A stretch of 7,746 nt of DNA from positions 1 to 7,746 of the forward strand of contig JAADIF010000009.1 in NCBI GenBank assembly GCA_013151465.1, given 5' to 3'. Both the position numbers and the translations under genes were made by a program. Positions 5,428-7,746 of this stretch are shown in pieces. The number at the start of each line of letters is the position of its first letter. Positions within the stretch are counted from its first letter, which is position 1. A model generated the notes under the pieces. The model ran no database searches and had not been told where the DNA came from. It saw only the letters and a list, made by a program, of their open reading frames with translations. The DNA comes from Microcaldota archaeon. Lineage in GTDB: Archaea > Aenigmatarchaeota > Aenigmatarchaeia > QMZP01 > QMZT01.

Positions 5428-6444
5428 ATGAATGAGTATGAAAAGAAAGAGCGTGAAAGGCCGAAGCCAACACTTGTAACTTCCGCGGTCATTGCACATG
5501 ATGGGAAATATCTTCTTGTGAGAGATGACAAATTCAATTTCTGGCGCCCTCCCGGCGGAAGGGTGGAATGGGGCGAAACGCTGGAAGATACGCTTCGCCG
5601 CGAAATGAAAGAGGAACTTGGAACAGAAATACAAATCATAAGAACGATTGGTTTTGGCGAGGACTTCGCATACCACCAGACACTTGATCATAAGACGCAC
5701 AGGGTCATTTTCTATTTCCTTTGCAGAGCGAAAAATCCTATTTTAGGATATGGTGATGAAGGAGCAGGAAACGCGAGAATGAAATGGGTTTCAAGAGATG
5801 AGTTTCTGAAAGAAACTGATATGGAACCTGCGTTTAAGGATATGATGAGAAGGTTTGACATAAGAAATATTCTCAGAATGCATGAAAATACAGAAAGGGC
5901 AGAAAAATTCATGACGAAGCACCCTCTTTCAAGCAGGGTCAAAGAAAGCTATTTTTATCATGTAAGGGGTGTAAGGAAATTTGCAGTTTTACTTTGCAAA
6001 TTCTACAACGCTGATATAGAAATCATTGAAATTGCATCAATTTTGCATGATATAGGCGCAGACGCCGGATCAAAAGAGCACGCAGAAAAATCCGCTGAGA
6101 TGGCAGTGCCTGTTCTTGAAAAAATGGATATATCTGAAGATAAGAAAGAAAGAATACTAAGCTGTATAAGGCATCATTCTCTGTACACGCCTGCTGAAAA
6201 TCTGGAAGAGCAGATAATACAGGACGCAGACAGCCTCAGCTTTTTTGACGGTTTCTGGAAACTGTATCTTGAAGAAAGAATGATAAAGAAAAAGAGAAAC
6301 AAAAAAGAGGCAATCAGCGATACGAAAGAAAAACTCCGTGTAATGGAAGATAAAGTCAGGACAGATGAAGGAAGAAGAATTCTGGCAGAGTTGATTAACA
6401 AGACGCAAAATGATCTTGAAGAATACGCAAAAGGAAAACTATAA
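5428..6444 (+). CDS. Nudix hydrolase fused to an HD-domain phosphohydrolase
   Basis: The 338-residue protein joins two hydrolase domains. The N-terminal Nudix domain (about 14-130) has a complete box: G44-RVEWG-E50, then R58-E59 and the metal-binding pair E62-E63, followed by L-G. This should cleave a nucleoside diphosphate linked to another group. A linker of about 40 residues leads to an HD domain (about 170-290) with H178 in YHVRGVRKF, H207-D208 in ILHDIG, H249/H250 in IRHHS and D266 in QDADSLSFFD. This is the ligand order of metal-dependent HD phosphohydrolases similar to the YedJ/YpgQ group. The last 50 or so residues are lysine/glutamate-rich helix. One attractive reading is sequential processing, with the Nudix domain releasing a monophosphate and the HD domain acting on it, but the substrate is unknown. 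No frameshift or stop separates the domains, so the fusion is real in this sequence. It follows the degenerate Nudix gene. Confidence 0.88.
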   Translation: MNEYEKKERERPKPTLVTSAVIAHDGKYLLVRDDKFNFWRPPGGRVEWGETLEDTLRREMKEELGTEIQIIRTIGFGEDFAYHQTLDHKTHRVIFYFLCRAKNPILGYGDEGAGNARMKWVSRDEFLKETDMEPAFKDMMRRFDIRNILRMHENTERAEKFMTKHPLSSRVKESYFYHVRGVRKFAVLLCKFYNADIEIIEIASILHDIGADAGSKEHAEKSAEMAVPVLEKMDISEDKKERILSCIRHHSLYTPAENLEEQIIQDADSLSFFDGFWKLYLEERMIKKKRNKKEAISDTKEKLRVMEDKVRTDEGRRILAELINKTQNDLEEYAKGKL

Positions 6445-6587
6445 TTCATTTATAGCACTATTCGATATGCTCGACTGTTTATTAGAAAGAGATAAAATTC
6501 GAGCAAATGGACAAGAAATGTGAATAAGCCGGTGCGTTATGGGCTCTGGCTATCAACGATTTAAATAATCGGTGATAAATACAACTC
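6445..6587. other. Intergenic region with a weak inverted repeat, longest gene-free gap
   Basis: This 143-base gap follows the Nudix-HD gene. It contains a seven-base inverted repeat, TGCTCGA at 6468-6474 and TCGAGCA at 6499-6505, with a 24-base loop. The stem is short and no T-run follows it directly, so it is not a convincing terminator or RNA gene. No ORF with gene-like composition and no tRNA were seen. The promoter of the downstream lipoprotein gene lies at its right end. Confidence 0.4.
6560..6567 (+). promoter_or_regulatory. TATA-like element for the lipoprotein gene
   Basis: TTTAAATA is centred 24 bases before the ATG at 6588, and no Shine-Dalgarno match lies between. This is the clearest leaderless-promoter spacing in the plus-strand half of the window. 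Confidence 0.5.
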
Positions 6588-7412
6588 ATGGTAAAGTCTT
6601 ATTCTTTTATTCTATTGATTGCGATTACCTTTTTTGCGCTATCAGGCTGCACCCAACCGCAACAAGCGAACTTCATAAAAGCCGTCTATGACGGCGAGCC
6701 GCGGATGGAAAACGGCCATATAGATGTTGAAAATCTCATGTCCCTCATTAAAGAGCATAACGCCAACACATACAACTTTCTCATAGGGCACTCAGAACAT
6801 GATTGGGACGACCTGAAAGAATTCCTCTCGCTTGCAGAAAAGGAAGGCATTGATATCTGGATAACCATAACACCACCCGGACAGGTTGTCTCGCAGCCGT
6901 ACGGGACAGACTATGCGAAATGGGCGGAAGAGATTGCAAAGCTTTCCGCTGAATATCCCTGCATAAAAGCATGGAGCATCGATAACATTCTCCTGTTCAT
7001 GGATGCCCGCCACGAAGGGTATATGAAATCATTCATAGAGAATTCGAAGCGAATAAACCCGAAGCTGGAATTCATTCCGGTCGTCTATTTCTCTGATGTT
7101 ACGGGAAAGAATTTTGAGATTTTCAAGAAATATTTTGACGGTGTGCAATTCTATTACAAGGTATTCCCGACAAAAGAGGGTTTCGGAGGGTATCAGCAGG
7201 CAGATGGGCAGATATCGTATCTCCACTCGGTTTTTGATGGGAAGATTATATTGGGCATCTATGCAACACCGTGGCAGGATGTGTACCCCACCACCGCGAA
7301 TTATGTAAGAGAGCTCATAAAGACAGCGAAAAAGATGGCTGATGGCGCGATGATTTACACGCTCCAGCGGGAAGGAGAAAAGATGGATGCCGTCAGAGAG
7401 CAGTTCAAATAG
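6588..7412 (+). CDS. Predicted lipoprotein with TIM-barrel-like (glycosidase-like) domain
   Basis: The 274-residue protein starts with a short basic end, a hydrophobic stretch (about 5-18) and a lipobox, LSGC with C21, so it is probably exported and lipid-anchored on the outer face of the membrane. The rest shows alternating strands and helices typical of a (beta/alpha)8 barrel: strands ending in NFLIGHSEHDW (about 63-73), DIWITITPP (89-97), IKAWSIDN (126-133), FIPVVYFSD (162-170), GVQFYY (185-190), KIILGIYATPW (219-229) and GAMIYTL. Acidic residues after the strands (D132, D170) and aromatic W130 and W229 resemble a carbohydrate-binding pocket. This suggests a glycoside hydrolase-like or sugar-binding role, but no catalytic pair can be assigned with confidence. 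ATG 6588 is supported by the lipobox distance and the TATA-like element 24 bases upstream. The stop lies three bases from the end of the convergent gene. Confidence 0.68.
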   Translation: MVKSYSFILLIAITFFALSGCTQPQQANFIKAVYDGEPRMENGHIDVENLMSLIKEHNANTYNFLIGHSEHDWDDLKEFLSLAEKEGIDIWITITPPGQVVSQPYGTDYAKWAEEIAKLSAEYPCIKAWSIDNILLFMDARHEGYMKSFIENSKRINPKLEFIPVVYFSDVTGKNFEIFKKYFDGVQFYYKVFPTKEGFGGYQQADGQISYLHSVFDGKIILGIYATPWQDVYPTTANYVRELIKTAKKMADGAMIYTLQREGEKMDAVREQFK

Positions 7413-7415
7413 GTG

Positions 7416-7746
7416 TCATTTTCTTTTTGCAAGATACTGGACAAAAATATTCTTGCTCTTTTTCCTTTCGCTGAAATCGTAGTATATCTTTTCTATTGAG
7501 AATTTCTTGCTCAGGATATCAATCATGTCTTCATGATAGATAGGATAAAGGTCGAGCTTGCTCCATGTTTTTGTATGCTTGTCATAGTAATGGAGAACGA
7601 CAACTGTATCGCTGATGTAGGCGGGAAAGACAAGTATGTCACCGTGGTAATACACGGAATAATCAAAGGTGAAATTGCTGAATATCTTTTCTTTGGGCAT
7701 GTGCATCAAGGATCTTATATAGTCGTAATCCCTTGTATCTATGAAC
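7416..7746 (-). CDS. Unrecognised protein, C-terminal part (runs off the right edge)
   Basis: On the minus strand the frame is open from the right edge to the TGA at 7418-7416, giving at least 110 codons. Codons upstream of the first possible start (ATG at 7706; TTG at 7709) continue in frame to the edge and read FIDTRDYDYIRSL, so the gene most likely begins outside the window and this is its C-terminal part. The visible protein has strands rich in tyrosine, valine and isoleucine (YSVYYHGDILVFPAYISDTVVVLHYY) and ends in a lysine/arginine-rich tail (SERKKSKNIF, LAKRK). No motif, signal peptide or transmembrane segment was recognised, and no family is assigned. It converges on the lipoprotein gene with a gap of three bases. 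Confidence 0.6.
   Translation of the reverse strand, partial: FIDTRDYDYIRSLMHMPKEKIFSNFTFDYSVYYHGDILVFPAYISDTVVVLHYYDKHTKTWSKLDLYPIYHEDMIDILSKKFSIEKIYYDFSERKKSKNIFVQYLAKRK

Noticed and set aside
6468..6505. Seven-base inverted repeat considered as a terminator or small RNA
   Set aside because: The stem is short, the loop is 24 bases and no T-run follows; nothing distinguishes it from chance.
6571..6577. GTGATAA resembling a C box of an archaeal C/D sRNA
   Set aside because: It has a mismatch to the C box consensus, and no properly spaced D, C' and D' boxes were found around it.
1..7746. Defence island, mobile element or CRISPR array
   Set aside because: No transposase, integrase, toxin-antitoxin pair, Cas gene, direct repeat array or attachment site was seen; the genes are of ordinary metabolic and housekeeping types.

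Overview
The window looks like chromosomal DNA from an archaeon. Most genes are preceded by an A/T-rich TATA-like element about 24-26 bases before either the start codon (leaderless genes) or a short leader with a Shine-Dalgarno match. No bacterial -35/-10 promoters were recognised. The protein set also fits: TruD, a short single-domain TsaC, a free-standing 40-residue zinc ribbon, and a membrane-anchored Dsb-like protein of a kind I associate with small-genome (DPANN-like) and euryarchaeal lineages. I cannot name the lineage from sequence alone. No rRNA, tRNA, insertion sequence, CRISPR array or phage gene was seen, and the region reads as ordinary dense chromosome.

Layout from left to right. 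Bases 1-172 hold the end of truD (+). An M24 Xaa-Pro peptidase (-) follows, overlapping the truD stop by four bases. The peptidase and a TsaC/YrdC threonylcarbamoyl-AMP synthase (+) diverge from a 48-base promoter region. Next come three minus-strand genes: a variant HAD protein lacking the second motif I aspartate, a 40-residue zinc ribbon, and a conventional HAD-IA hydrolase. A 114-base divergent region then leads to the plus-strand half: a membrane-anchored protein with two thioredoxin-like domains, a Nudix-fold protein with a damaged Nudix box, a Nudix-HD fusion protein, and a predicted lipoprotein with a TIM-barrel-like domain. The window ends in an unrecognised minus-strand gene that runs off the right edge. 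No gene-free stretch exceeds about 145 bases.

The genes do not form a single pathway. TruD and TsaC both serve tRNA modification, but they are on either side of a peptidase and there is no operon linking them. The two HAD proteins and two Nudix proteins suggest small-molecule phosphate or nucleotide clean-up. The Dsb-like protein and the lipoprotein act outside the membrane.

The points most worth a second look are the Nudix-HD fusion next to a Nudix homologue that has lost both glutamates of the catalytic EE pair, the HAD variant whose start codon lies in a perfect 18-base palindrome, the two-domain cysteine-rich Dsb-like protein with a cysteine/glycine tail, and the convergent gene ends with almost no space between them. 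I see no clear evidence of a defence system or other wholly new multi-gene system here.
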